Positions 25,567 through 34,705 of a stretch of DNA of 47,900 nt are shown in pieces (within the stretch, counting starts at the first letter, position 1; each line of letters starts with the position of its first letter). The translations under genes and the position numbers were made by a program. The DNA comes from Betaproteobacteria bacterium (GTDB lineage Bacteria > Pseudomonadota > Gammaproteobacteria > Burkholderiales > Usitatibacteraceae), in assembly GCA_016791265.1 (NCBI GenBank), contig JAEUMY010000019.1, positions 1-47,900 on the forward strand, read 5' to 3'. A model generated the notes under the pieces. The model did no database searches. It was not told where the DNA came from and saw only the letters and a program-made list of their open reading frames with translations.

Positions 25567-28404
25567 ATGTCATCGGACAATCCAAGCAGACCAGGCAGGA
25601 GTCTCAAGTACCGCCTCGCTGCGGTCATGGTGCTGCTGGGGCTCGCGGTGGCCATCATTCTCGGGCTCATCGCCATCCGCTCGGCCGAGGGGCTCGCCCT
25701 GTCCGACGCCTCCATTGCCGAGCACTTCGTGCAAGTTGCCGTCTGGGGGTTGGGCGCGGTTGTGCTCACCGGGCTTGCGGGCATCCTCATCGGCCGCCAG
25801 ATTGTCGACCCCATCATCCGGTTGAATCAGAAGCTGCGCGCTGGCAGCCTGCTCGAATTCCGGAGAGAGGATCAAGAGTTCGGCGAATATTCGGAAGTGG
25901 ATCAGTTAGCCGCGACCATGCAGGAACTCGCGGCAACGTTGCGGACTCGCGACGATGACCTCGCCGCAAGCGAGGAGAAATTTCGCGAAACCTTCGATCT
26001 CGTCGAGATTGGGCTCGCTCATCTGGATGGCCGCGGCACGTTCATCCGGGTCAACCGCAAGATGACGGAAATGCTGGGCTACAGTGAGGCCGAGCTGGTC
26101 GGCCAACATCTGTCCCACGTCTTCCACCCCGAGGAGATCGCGATCCTGGAAGCGGTGCCGCACGCGGCGTCCGGCATTGTTGTCGGGTCACGTGAACAAC
26201 GATACTTGCGCCGGGACGGCACCACACTGTGGGCGCGGCGCTCCACCATTTTCATTCGCGATGAACTCGGGGAGGCGAAATACGCGCTCGCCGCCATCGA
26301 GGATGTCTCCCAGTACCATGCCAACCAGGAGACGCTCCGCACGCTGAACGAGTCCTTGCGCGCGATCGTCGAGAATTCACCGCTGGCCATCTACTCGATC
26401 ACGCCCGGCGGCATTGTCACGCTGTGGAACCCTGCGGCGGAGAAGCTGTTTGGTGTGAGGGAAGCCGAGGTGCTCGGGCGGCTGTCTCCGCTTGCCACGG
26501 CGGAACAGGCGGAGACCACCCTGGACATCCGCAAGCGCGTCATCGCTGGCGAGACCGTGCATAACGTGGAGATCGCCCACAGCCGCGGCGCGCATCGATC
26601 CATCCTGAGCCTGTCCGCGGCGCCTTTGAAGAGCGGCGACGGCAAGATCATCGGTGTGCTGGTCACGTGTGCCGACATTACGGGGCTGAAGAGCGTGGAG
26701 CGCGCGCTCGAGGCGAGCGAAGCGCGATTCCGGGCGCTCTCGGAAAGCGCGATGGACATCGTCACCGTCATCGATGCCGATGGCGTGATCCTCTACCAGA
26801 GCCCTTCGGTGCGGCATTTGCTTGGGGTCGATCCGGAAAGCATGATCGGGCTGAATCAGTTCGAGATCATTCACCGCGAGGACTCGCCAGCCCTCCGCGA
26901 GCGATTCAAGGAGCTGATCGAAAAGGGCACGCTGGATCGGCCGGTTGAGTTCCGCGTGCGGCACGCGGATGGCACCTGGCGCACCCTGGAATCCATCGGC
27001 AAGAATTGCCTCGACGTGCCTGCCATACGCGGCATCATCGTCAACACCCGCGACGTCAGCGAGCGACGCGCGATACAGCAGCGCATCCAGCATCTGGCCT
27101 ACCACGATGCCCTGACCAGCCTGCCCAACCGCTCGTTGCTGCAGGATCGCGTGGCCCAGGCCATCAGCCGCGCGGACCGCGGCGGAAAGCGTCTGGCGGT
27201 CATGTTCATCGACATCGACAACTTCAAGAATATCAACGATACCCTCGGCCATGACGTGGGCGACGAGCTGCTGCGCGAAGTGGCGCGCCGGCTCAGCGCG
27301 TCGGTGCGCGGCCACGACACCATCGCGCGTCAGGGGGGCGACGAGTTCATCGTGCTGCTGGAGGAGTTGGAGGGGCAGTCGGGCGCCGCGCGGGCCGCCC
27401 AGAAAATCCTCGATGCGCTGCGTTCAGCCTTCGAGGTCGGCGGCACCAAGCAGCACGTGTCGGGCTCCATCGGCATCGCGCTGTATCCCGATGACGGCAA
27501 GGACTCGCAGACTCTCATGAAGAACGCGGATACGGCGATGTTCCACAGCAAGGCGCAGGGCAAGAACACCTATCACTTTTTCACCAGCAACATGAACATC
27601 GCCGTGAAGCGTCGCGCCATGTTGGAGAGCAGCCTGCGCGCGGCGGTCAAGGACGGCGACTTCCTCTTGCACTATCAACCGCAGGTTGACCTCGCGACCG
27701 GCAAGGTTGTGGCGGCGGAAGCGCTGGTGCGCTGGAACAACCAGTCGGGCGGCATTGTCATGCCGGGCGATTTCATCCCGCTTGCCGAGGAGACCGGGCT
27801 CATCAACGAGATTGGCGAATGGGTGATGCGTGAAGGCTGCATGCAGGCGCGTCGTTGGCAGGCCGGCGGAATCGCGCCGGAACGCATCGCCATCAATCTG
27901 TCGGCGCGGCAGCTAGGCGACAAGGGATTTCTGGGCATGGTGAAGCGCGTACTCAAGGAGACCGGTCTGAATCCGGGCTGCCTCGAACTCGAAATCACGG
28001 AGAGCCAAGTGATGAAGCAGGCCGAGGGCAGCATTCAGCTTCTGAACGAGTTGGCCGACATGGGCATTCACCTCGCGGTGGACGACTTCGGCACGGGCTA
28101 TTCCAGTCTGTCGTATTTGAAGCGCCTGCCCATCAGCAAGTTGAAGATTGATCAGTCGTTCGTCCGCGACATCACCGTCGATCCCAATGACACGGCCATC
28201 GTCGTGGCAATCATCAGCATGGCGCGGAGCCTTGATCTCGAAATCATCGCTGAAGGCATCGAGACCGCCGGCCAATTGAACCTCTTACGCGCCAAAGGGT
28301 GCGCCATCGGGCAAGGCTACTACTTCTCCATGCCGCTCGCCGCCGAGGCGCTGGAGCCCGTGCTGAAACGTGGCACCATCGTCGCTGAGGCGCAGTTCGT
28401 CTAA
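25567..28404 (+). CDS. Membrane PAS-GGDEF-EAL cyclic-di-GMP enzyme
   Basis: 945 residues, 21 bases after the Rieske gene. Two membrane helices (about 13-37 and 57-78) with only a short periplasmic loop are followed by a HAMP-like linker, three PAS domains (about 136-250, 258-377, 383-500), GGDEF (505-670) and EAL (680-940). Key motifs are intact: RGHD inhibitory site, GGDEF itself, EALVRW, NLSARQL, DDFGTGYSSL and EGIET. Both synthesis and hydrolysis of cyclic-di-GMP are possible; the net direction cannot be told. A one-mismatch palindrome (GCGAATATTCGG) is at 25883-25894. Its location inside an otherwise conserved housekeeping block is unusual. Confidence 0.95.
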   Translation: MSSDNPSRPGRSLKYRLAAVMVLLGLAVAIILGLIAIRSAEGLALSDASIAEHFVQVAVWGLGAVVLTGLAGILIGRQIVDPIIRLNQKLRAGSLLEFRREDQEFGEYSEVDQLAATMQELAATLRTRDDDLAASEEKFRETFDLVEIGLAHLDGRGTFIRVNRKMTEMLGYSEAELVGQHLSHVFHPEEIAILEAVPHAASGIVVGSREQRYLRRDGTTLWARRSTIFIRDELGEAKYALAAIEDVSQYHANQETLRTLNESLRAIVENSPLAIYSITPGGIVTLWNPAAEKLFGVREAEVLGRLSPLATAEQAETTLDIRKRVIAGETVHNVEIAHSRGAHRSILSLSAAPLKSGDGKIIGVLVTCADITGLKSVERALEASEARFRALSESAMDIVTVIDADGVILYQSPSVRHLLGVDPESMIGLNQFEIIHREDSPALRERFKELIEKGTLDRPVEFRVRHADGTWRTLESIGKNCLDVPAIRGIIVNTRDVSERRAIQQRIQHLAYHDALTSLPNRSLLQDRVAQAISRADRGGKRLAVMFIDIDNFKNINDTLGHDVGDELLREVARRLSASVRGHDTIARQGGDEFIVLLEELEGQSGAARAAQKILDALRSAFEVGGTKQHVSGSIGIALYPDDGKDSQTLMKNADTAMFHSKAQGKNTYHFFTSNMNIAVKRRAMLESSLRAAVKDGDFLLHYQPQVDLATGKVVAAEALVRWNNQSGGIVMPGDFIPLAEETGLINEIGEWVMREGCMQARRWQAGGIAPERIAINLSARQLGDKGFLGMVKRVLKETGLNPGCLELEITESQVMKQAEGSIQLLNELADMGIHLAVDDFGTGYSSLSYLKRLPISKLKIDQSFVRDITVDPNDTAIVVAIISMARSLDLEIIAEGIETAGQLNLLRAKGCAIGQGYYFSMPLAAEALEPVLKRGTIVAEAQFV

Positions 28405-28411
28405 GTACGGA

Positions 28412-29125
28412 TCAGCCCAAAAGCAAGAAGACGGTCGGGCGCTTGTTCAAACCCGGCGGCGGCCGCTGTTTCCAGTCCGCGATAGGCAGCGAGTGGAGAA
28501 ACTGCGACGCCGCCGTGAGATCGGCCGCGACACATAACCGCGTGCCGGGTTTGCAGGTCGCGACGATGTCGGCGAACAGCGCCGCGTTGCGGTAAGGCGT
28601 CTCGATGAAAATCTGAGTCAGGCCAAGTTGGGCGGACTCCCGCTCAATGTCCTTGAGCTTGGCGACGCGCGCATTGCGCTCAGCCGGGAGGTAGCCCTGG
28701 AAGGTGAATCTCTGTCCGTTGAAACCGGCACCCATCAACGCCAGCAACAGGGACGACGGCCCCACCAGGGGCACAATTTCAATCCGACTGCGATGCGCAG
28801 CCGCGACAAGCAGGGCGCCGGGGTCCGCGACGCCAGGCGCGCCGGCATCGGACAGCAGTCCAAGGTCGCGGCCAGCGATCACTGGAGCCAGTTTCTCTTC
28901 GACCTCGGCCGCAGGTGTGTGCTCGTTCAGCGTGGTCATGGAAATCGACTGCAGCGGCGCATCCGTGCCGCACGCCTTGAGAAAGGCGCGAGACGTCTTC
29001 GCATCTTCGACGACGAAGTCGGTCAAGCGGCGCACAACGGCGAGAGCCGCAGCCGGCAATGTGGCGGCCGGATCAAACGGCGTGGTGAGATTGCTGGGGA
29101 TGAGATAGAGACGGCCGGGCTTCAT
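28412..29125 (-). CDS. Tetrapyrrole methylase-family SAM-dependent methyltransferase (RsmI paralogue)
   Basis: 237 residues from ATG 29125, eight bases after the maf stop; a start at 29185 would overlap maf by 53 bases. GRLYLIPSNL at the N-terminus, LLSDAGAPGVADPG near residue 85 and LVGPSSLLLALMGAGFNGQRFTF (written here only as motif landmarks LVGPSS and GFNGQ) match the RsmI-like branch of the family. RsmI methylates the ribose of C1402 in 16S rRNA; this shorter paralogue is conserved next to maf but its substrate is not known to me. Confidence 0.85.
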   Translation of the reverse strand: MKPGRLYLIPSNLTTPFDPAATLPAAALAVVRRLTDFVVEDAKTSRAFLKACGTDAPLQSISMTTLNEHTPAAEVEEKLAPVIAGRDLGLLSDAGAPGVADPGALLVAAAHRSRIEIVPLVGPSSLLLALMGAGFNGQRFTFQGYLPAERNARVAKLKDIERESAQLGLTQIFIETPYRNAALFADIVATCKPGTRLCVAADLTAASQFLHSLPIADWKQRPPPGLNKRPTVFLLLG

Positions 29126-29132
29126 CTCGAGC

Positions 29133-29735
29133 TCATGGATGGGTGGATCGAATTGCGGAGGGCAATGACCAGCCGGCTTTCGCAAGGAGCTCGGTCAGCG
29201 CGATCAATGGCAGGCCGACGAGCGCAGTGGGGTCCGGTGTGGACATGCTGGACAACAACGTGATGCCGAGCCCTTCCGATTTTGCGCTGCCCGCACAGTC
29301 AAAAGCGGGCTCAAGGTCCAAGTAGCGTCTGATGGTGGTCGCGGTGAGCGACCGGTAGACCACTTCGGTGGTGACAACCCGCTCGTGGGCATGGCCGTTC
29401 GCCCAGAGACAGACGCCCGTGTGAAACGCCACCCTCTGGCCGCTCAAGCGGGCCAGTTGCGCTTCGGCAGCTCCACGGCTGCCGGGCTTGTTGATCGGGA
29501 CGCCATCAAGGTCGGCCACTTGATCGGAGCCAATGATCCATGCATCCGGATGCGCTCGACTGACCGCGTCGGCCTTGGCCCGGGCCAGCCGTGCTGCCGT
29601 GTGCATCGGCGATTCGCCCGGCACGGGCGTCTCGTCAACGCTGGAGACGGCGATCGTGAAGTCAATTTGCAGGCGACGCAGCAATTCCGCCCGGTATCGC
29701 GACCCGGACGCCAGCACCAACCGAGGAGGATTCAA
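29133..29735 (-). CDS. maf: Maf-family nucleotide pyrophosphatase (YceF-like)
   Basis: 200 residues from a TTG at 29735; upstream in-frame ATGs would run into the divergent yceD promoter and start. LVLASGSRYRAELLRRL at the N-terminus is the Maf signature, and WIIGSDQV with the catalytic Asp is near residue 70. YceF-type members hydrolyse modified nucleotides such as 7-methyl-GTP, a house-cleaning role. Position beside yceD-rpmF supports the YceF branch. Confidence 0.92.
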   Translation of the reverse strand: MNPPRLVLASGSRYRAELLRRLQIDFTIAVSSVDETPVPGESPMHTAARLARAKADAVSRAHPDAWIIGSDQVADLDGVPINKPGSRGAAEAQLARLSGQRVAFHTGVCLWANGHAHERVVTTEVVYRSLTATTIRRYLDLEPAFDCAGSAKSEGLGITLLSSMSTPDPTALVGLPLIALTELLAKAGWSLPSAIRSTHP

Positions 29736-29746
29736 GTTATAAGTCT

Positions 29747-29773
29747 TTGACAAAGTTGGGAAAAGAATATAAC
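29747..29773 (+). promoter_or_regulatory. Sigma-70 promoter for the yceD-rpmF-plsX-fab operon
   Basis: A perfect TTGACA (29747-29752) and TATAAC (29768-29773), 15 bases apart, slightly short of optimum. The region between maf and yceD is clearly AT-rich relative to its surroundings. Confidence 0.65.
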
Positions 29774-29820
29774 ATGCGCGCCGCATGACCAAAGCAGACA
29801 TAGCGGGGGACGGTTCCATC

Positions 29821-30336
29821 ATGATCCGCAACCTCGACAGCTTTTCCCGCCTGAAGCAGCAAGTCTCCGGTTCCCTGAGCGTTGGTGGAATGGAACGGCT
29901 TGCAGACCTTGTGCGCTCTCCCGAAGGAGATATTCACTATGTCGCGTCGGGCCGCATCGTGACCGGTGCGGACGGGTCGGTTTTGCGCAAGCTGTTGCTC
30001 AAGGTCCAGGGTACGCTGCTGTTGCCGGGTGAAGAGCCGGATACGGTGTGGTCCCACGAACTGGACATTGAGCGGATATTCGTATTGGTTCGCAGCGAGG
30101 CTGAATTGCCGCCGCTGGAGGCTGAACCGGACGATGAGGATTATCTGGTCGCGGACAAGGAGCTGAACCTGTCCGAGCTGGTTGAAGATGAAGTCTTGCT
30201 GGACTTGCCGGTCTCACCGTCGCTTGATGACGGCTTGGATGAAGCGGGACCCATCAATCTGATCGGGGAACCGGGCGACGCCGAACGAAAAAATCCGTTC
30301 GCGGCGCTCGCGGTGCTCAAGAAACAGAATCACTGA
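29821..30336 (+). CDS. yceD: YceD/DUF177 family protein
   Basis: 171 residues from ATG 29821, close to the E. coli YceD length; GGGGGA lies about ten bases upstream. ATG 29785 would add twelve residues but sits almost on the predicted transcription start. Acidic C-terminal half ([24 protein letters not shown]), with the ending [13 protein letters not shown] typical of YceD. YceD is tied to 23S rRNA accumulation and is almost always just before rpmF, as here (14 bases). Confidence 0.9.
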   Translation: MIRNLDSFSRLKQQVSGSLSVGGMERLADLVRSPEGDIHYVASGRIVTGADGSVLRKLLLKVQGTLLLPGEEPDTVWSHELDIERIFVLVRSEAELPPLEAEPDDEDYLVADKELNLSELVEDEVLLDLPVSPSLDDGLDEAGPINLIGEPGDAERKNPFAALAVLKKQNH

Positions 30337-30350
30337 TAAGGAGAAACATC

Positions 30351-30530
30351 ATGGCAGTTCAACAAAACAAGAAATCGCCTTCCAAGCGCGGCATGCATCG
30401 CGCTCACGATTTCCTGACCAATCCGCCGCTGGCTGTCGAACCCACCACGGGCGAGACGCATCTGCGTCACCACATCTCCCCGTCCGGTTTCTACCGCGGG
30501 AAGAAGGTTCTCAAGACCAAAGCCGACTGA
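30351..30530 (+). CDS. rpmF: 50S ribosomal protein L32
   Basis: 59 residues, [20 protein letters not shown] at the start and [15 protein letters not shown] near the end. The strong ribosome-binding site AAGGAG at 30338-30343 is seven bases from the ATG. It lacks the zinc-binding cysteines of some L32 forms, as expected for this lineage. The yceD-rpmF-plsX order is strongly conserved. Confidence 0.98.
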   Translation: MAVQQNKKSPSKRGMHRAHDFLTNPPLAVEPTTGETHLRHHISPSGFYRGKKVLKTKAD

Positions 30531-30554
30531 TCTCCACTCACTGTACTCGTTGCA

Positions 30555-31634
30555 GTGAGCGAATCCGGCCCCATCACCATCGCCGTCGACGCGATGGGGG
30601 GCGATCATGGTCCATCCGTCACCGTCGCTGCGGCGCTCGATTTTCTCGAGCGCTCCAGCGACGTTCGCATTTTGCTCGTCGGCCAGATCGACGCCGTCCA
30701 AGCCGCGCTGAGAAAGGCCAAGGCGGCTCATGTGCTGAGCGGCGATGCGCCGCGCTTGCGCGTGGTGGAAGCGCCCGAGGTGGTGGGCATGGATGAGGAC
30801 ATCCGCACGGCCATCCGCACCAAGAAGCGTTCGTCGATGCGTATCGCCATCGACCTCGTCAAATCAGGCGAGGCGCATGCCTGCGTCTCCGCGGGCAACA
30901 CCGGCGCGCTCATGGGCACGGCCAAGTTCGTGCTGAAGACACTTCCCGGCATCGACCGGCCAGCCATCTGCGCCGTGCTGCCATCGCGCAAGGGCGCGGT
31001 CTACGCGCTGGACCTCGGCGCCAATGCCGAGTGCGAACCCGAACACTTGCTGCAATTCGCCATCATGGGTGCCATGCTGGCCAGCGCTGTCGAGGGCAAT
31101 CCCAACCCGAGCGTGGGCCTGCTCAATATCGGGTCCGAAGACATCAAGGGCAACGAGTCGGTCAAAAAGGCCGCGGAACTCATCAAGCAAAGCCATCTCA
31201 ATTTCCACGGCAATGTGGAGGGCACCGACATTTACAAGGGCACGACCGATGTCGTCGTGTGCGATGGCTTCGTCGGCAACGTGATGCTGAAAACCTCCGA
31301 GGGATTGGCGAAGATGCTGGGCGACTTCCTCAAGGAGGAGTACACGCGCAGTCTCACGAGCAAGCTGGCGGCGCTCATTTCAGCCCCCATCATCCGCCGC
31401 TTCAGAAACCGCGTCGACCATCGCCGCTACAACGGCGCCGCGCTGCTTGGGTTGAAGGGTGTCGTTGTGAAGAGCCACGGTTCCGCCGACAGCTACGCGT
31501 TCAGGAAAGCGCTCGAACGCGCCGAGTCCGAAGTGCGCCACGGTCTCCTGGCGCGCATCACCGAAGAGATCGAGCGCCTGCATAGGCGGGGATTGCTGAC
31601 GCCTGCGGCAGCCGTCGCGGGAGATGCCACATGA
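30555..31634 (+). CDS. plsX: Phosphate acyltransferase PlsX
   Basis: 359 residues from GTG 30555. Converts acyl-ACP to acyl-phosphate for phospholipid synthesis, linking the fab genes to membrane lipid. N-terminal [14 protein letters not shown] and the later [10 protein letters not shown] are family landmarks. Its stop overlaps the fabH start (ATGA), giving coupled translation. Confidence 0.97.
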   Translation: MSESGPITIAVDAMGGDHGPSVTVAAALDFLERSSDVRILLVGQIDAVQAALRKAKAAHVLSGDAPRLRVVEAPEVVGMDEDIRTAIRTKKRSSMRIAIDLVKSGEAHACVSAGNTGALMGTAKFVLKTLPGIDRPAICAVLPSRKGAVYALDLGANAECEPEHLLQFAIMGAMLASAVEGNPNPSVGLLNIGSEDIKGNESVKKAAELIKQSHLNFHGNVEGTDIYKGTTDVVVCDGFVGNVMLKTSEGLAKMLGDFLKEEYTRSLTSKLAALISAPIIRRFRNRVDHRRYNGAALLGLKGVVVKSHGSADSYAFRKALERAESEVRHGLLARITEEIERLHRRGLLTPAAAVAGDAT

Positions 31635-32590
31635 TTTACTCGCGCATCGTCGGCACCGGCAGCTACCTTCCAGAAAAATGTGTCACCAACCGGGAGCTGG
31701 AAGCAACGGTTGAGACCAGTGATGACTGGATCGTGAGCCGCACGGGCATCCGTCAACGCTTCATCGCGGCGGATAGCCAGATGACCAGCGATCTGGCCAC
31801 GGAAGCGGCCCGTCGTGCCATCGCCGCTGCCGGCCTGGGTGCGACCGATGTTGACCTCATCATCGTCGCGACCAGCACGCCCGACATGGTGTTTCCGGCC
31901 ACGGCTTGCATCGTGCAGGAAGCGCTCGGCATCAAAGGCGGAGCGGCGTTCGACATTCAGGCCGTGTGCTCGGGCTTTGTCTACGCCTTGTCGACGGCCG
32001 ACAAGTTCATTCGGAGCGGCGCTCACCGTTGCGCGCTCGTGATCGGCGCCGAAGTGTTTTCGCGCATTCTCGATTGGAATGACCGCTCGACCTGCGTCCT
32101 GTTCGGCGACGGAGCGGGTGCGGTGGTGCTCAAGGCGTCCGGGGCGCCGGGCGTCCTGTCCTCGCATCTGCATGCGGATGGCAGCTATCGCGACATTCTC
32201 GAGACACCGGGTCACGTCGCGCATGGCAAGGTGAGCGGGACGCCGTTTCTCAAGATGGAAGGTGGCGCCGTGTTCAAGTTGGCGGTGCGGGTGCTTGAGG
32301 AGGTCGCGCATGAGGCGCTCTCCGCCAATGGCTTGACCGTGTCGGACATCGATTGGCTCATCGCGCATCAGGCGAATATTCGCATCCTGACCCACACCGC
32401 CAAAAAGCTTGGCTTGCCCGAAGAAAAGCTCGTTGTGACGGTCGATCGTCACGCCAACACGTCGGCGGCGTCCATTCCGCTGGCGCTCGATGTCGCGGTG
32501 AGGGATGGCCGCATTCAACCCGGCCACCACGTCCTTCTGGAAGGCGTGGGTGGCGGATTCACCTGGGGATCGGTACTGCTCAAATGGTAG
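31631..32590 (+). CDS. fabH: 3-oxoacyl-ACP synthase III
   Basis: 319 residues. Initiates fatty-acid synthesis by condensing acetyl-CoA with malonyl-ACP. The Cys-His-Asn triad is visible: DIQAVCSGF (about residue 113), AHQANIRI (about 246) and HANTSAAS (about 276). A palindrome copy encodes the Ala-Asn-Ile-Arg of the conserved HQANIRI motif. Its end overlaps the fabD start by seven bases. Confidence 0.98.
   Translation: MIYSRIVGTGSYLPEKCVTNRELEATVETSDDWIVSRTGIRQRFIAADSQMTSDLATEAARRAIAAAGLGATDVDLIIVATSTPDMVFPATACIVQEALGIKGGAAFDIQAVCSGFVYALSTADKFIRSGAHRCALVIGAEVFSRILDWNDRSTCVLFGDGAGAVVLKASGAPGVLSSHLHADGSYRDILETPGHVAHGKVSGTPFLKMEGGAVFKLAVRVLEEVAHEALSANGLTVSDIDWLIAHQANIRILTHTAKKLGLPEEKLVVTVDRHANTSAASIPLALDVAVRDGRIQPGHHVLLEGVGGGFTWGSVLLKW
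32372..32383. repeat. Iterated palindrome copy 14
   Basis: Exact copy inside fabH, encoding Ala-Asn-Ile-Arg of the active-site HQAN motif that E. coli FabH also has (HQANLRI). Confidence 0.95.
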
Positions 32591-33525
32591 ACAACAAGAC
32601 ACTGGCGCTGGTGTTCGCCGGACAAGGATCGCAGTCGATCGGGATGATGGCGGGATTCGCCGACTTGCCGGTGGTCGAGGAAACACTCAAGGAAGCTTCG
32701 GACATCCTGAATGTCGACATTCTCGGCATGCTCACCTCGGGTCCGGACACGGCTCTGGCGCAAACCGTCAACACGCAGCCCGTCATGCTCGCGGCTGGGG
32801 TTGCGACGTTTCGCGCTTGGACGGCGCTGGGCGGGCCGGCTGCCGCGTGCTACGCAGGCCATAGCCTTGGCGAGTATTCGGCATTGGTCGCGGCTGGAGC
32901 GCTGAAGTTCGAGGACGCACTGCCGCTGGTGCGATTTCGCGCGGAGTCCATGCAGGCGGCCGTGCCGGAGGGCACGGGCGGCATTGCCGCCGTACTAGGG
33001 CTGGATGAGGCCGCCGTTCAATCCGTGTGCGCCGATGCGGCGCAGACAGAGGTGCTGGAAGCGGTGAACCTCAACTCGCCCGGTCAAACCGTGATCGCCG
33101 GTCATCGCACAGCGGTGGAGCGGGGCATGGCGCTGGCCAAGGAGCGCGGCGCCAAGCGCGCGCTGATGCTGCCCATGAGTGTTCCTTCTCACTGCGCGCT
33201 GATGAAGCCGGCGGCGGACAAACTCGAAGCCTATTTGCGCAACGTGCCTTTCGCCACGCCGCGCGTACCCGTCATACAAAACGCGGACGTGCAGGCCTTT
33301 GCCACGCCGGAGGACATCAAGGCGGCGCTGGTGCGCCAGCTCTACCGGCCGGTCCGATGGATCGAGACCGTGCAGGCGTTGGCGGGTCGTGGGGCGACCG
33401 TCGTGGCGGAGTGCGTCCCCGGCAAGGTGCTCACCGGACTCAACAAGCGCATCGTGTCCGACGCGCAGTGTGTCGCGCTGGCGGACTCCGCGGCCATGCG
33501 CGCACTGATTGAAGGAGCGCAGTGA
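32584..33525 (+). CDS. fabD: Malonyl-CoA-ACP transacylase
   Basis: 313 residues from ATG 32584, overlapping fabH. Loads malonyl groups onto [15 protein letters not shown] is near the N-terminus, the nucleophile motif [10 protein letters not shown] near residue 98, and VPSHCALM near 200 holds the catalytic His. The GEYSA codons include a two-mismatch form of the palindrome, which here reflects protein conservation. Confidence 0.98.
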   Translation: MVDNKTLALVFAGQGSQSIGMMAGFADLPVVEETLKEASDILNVDILGMLTSGPDTALAQTVNTQPVMLAAGVATFRAWTALGGPAAACYAGHSLGEYSALVAAGALKFEDALPLVRFRAESMQAAVPEGTGGIAAVLGLDEAAVQSVCADAAQTEVLEAVNLNSPGQTVIAGHRTAVERGMALAKERGAKRALMLPMSVPSHCALMKPAADKLEAYLRNVPFATPRVPVIQNADVQAFATPEDIKAALVRQLYRPVRWIETVQALAGRGATVVAECVPGKVLTGLNKRIVSDAQCVALADSAAMRALIEGAQ

Positions 33526-34283
33526 TGAATCAAGACGTTAAGGCAGTGCTCGAAGGCGAAGTTGCCCTGGTCACCGGCGCCAGCCGCGGCATCGGTCGCG
33601 CCATTTTGTTGACCCTCGCTCGCGCAGGCGCGACGGCGATCGGCACCGCCACCAGCGAGGCAGGTGCCGCCGCCATCACCGAGGCCATCCAGTCGGCCGG
33701 ATTGAAGGGGGAGGGCAGGGTGCTTGACGTGCGCGACTCGACACAGATCGAACCGCTCATCACCGCGATTCAGGGCCAGCATGGGGCGGTCAGCATTCTG
33801 GTCAACAACGCCGGCGTGACGCGGGACAATCTCTTGGCGCGCATGAAGGACGAGGAGTGGCAAGAGATTCTCGACACCAACCTCACGCCAGTATTCAAAC
33901 TATCCCGGGCCGTGCTGCGCGGCATGATGAAGGCTCGAAGAGGACGCATCATCAACATCGCCTCCGTGGTCGGCTTCATGGGCAACGCCGGGCAGACGAA
34001 CTACGTGGCGGCCAAGGCCGGCATGGTCGGTTTCAGCAAGGCGCTCGCCCGAGAGGTCGGCAGCCGCAACATCACCGTCAACTGCGTGGCGCCGGGTTTC
34101 ATCGAAACCGACATGACGAAGGCCTTGGCCGAGGAGCAGGTGAAGGCGCTGGTGGGGCAGGTGCCCCTGGGTCGGCTGGGCCAGTCGCAGGACATCGCTG
34201 ACGCCGTGCTCTTCCTCGCCTCGCCCGGCGCCGGCTACATCACCGGCAACACCTTGCATGTCAACGGCGGCATGTACATGTAG
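33525..34283 (+). CDS. fabG: 3-oxoacyl-ACP reductase
   Basis: 252 residues from ATG 33525, with GAAGGAG seven bases upstream (33511-33517); GTG 33522 is an alternative. NADPH-dependent short-chain dehydrogenase of the elongation cycle. VTGASRGIGRA is the cofactor loop, NNAGVTRDN the next motif, then INIASVVG (Ser) and YVAAKAG (Tyr/Lys) supply the catalytic residues. Ends TGNTLHVNGGMYM as in typical FabG. Confidence 0.98.
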   Translation: MNQDVKAVLEGEVALVTGASRGIGRAILLTLARAGATAIGTATSEAGAAAITEAIQSAGLKGEGRVLDVRDSTQIEPLITAIQGQHGAVSILVNNAGVTRDNLLARMKDEEWQEILDTNLTPVFKLSRAVLRGMMKARRGRIINIASVVGFMGNAGQTNYVAAKAGMVGFSKALAREVGSRNITVNCVAPGFIETDMTKALAEEQVKALVGQVPLGRLGQSQDIADAVLFLASPGAGYITGNTLHVNGGMYM

Positions 34284-34340
34284 TCGGGCGGTCGGGCCGG
34301 TCGCCGCAATGTCGCGGTAACACGGCGCATATCGCCTTTT

Positions 34341-34349
34341 TGGTAAAAT
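34341..34349 (+). promoter_or_regulatory. Extended -10 promoter element before acpP
   Basis: TGGTAAAAT is an extended -10 (TG-N-TAAAAT) in an AT-rich patch 42 bases before acpP; no good -35 box is seen. It may supply extra acpP mRNA, in line with the high demand for ACP. Confidence 0.45.
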
Positions 34350-34390
34350 AGCCGGGTTTTATCTCTCAAAAGCATCAGGAGGAAGTACAC

Positions 34391-34630
34391 GTGGAAAACA
34401 TCGAAGCGCGCGTCAAGAAAATCGTGGCGGAGCAACTCGGCGTGGCCGAAGCCGACATCAAGAACGATTCCTCGTTCGTCGAGGATCTGGGCGCCGACTC
34501 GCTGGACAATGTTGAGCTGGTGATGGCCCTGGAAGAGGAATTCGAGTGCGAGATTCCCGACGAGGAGGCCGAGAAGATCACCAACGTGCAGCAGGCGATC
34601 GACTACGTCCTCGCCCACCAGCCCAAGTAA
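34391..34630 (+). CDS. acpP: Acyl carrier protein
   Basis: 79 residues from GTG 34391, preceded by AGGAGG with good spacing. Very acidic four-helix protein; [10 protein letters not shown] contains the serine that receives 4'-phosphopantetheine. It carries acyl chains for FabD/G/H/F and PlsX encoded around it. Confidence 0.98.
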   Translation: MENIEARVKKIVAEQLGVAEADIKNDSSFVEDLGADSLDNVELVMALEEEFECEIPDEEAEKITNVQQAIDYVLAHQPK

Positions 34631-34705
34631 TACCCTTTCGGTCCTTTCGCTGCCGCGACGGATGCCCGACCCGGGTGTCCGTCCGCATGGGCAGCTTTCA
34701 TATCC

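Noticed and set aside
32870..32881. GCGAGTATTCGG in fabD and GCGGATATTCGT near 30073 as further palindrome copies
   Set aside because: Two mismatches each. The fabD one encodes the conserved GEYSA active-site motif, so protein constraint explains it.
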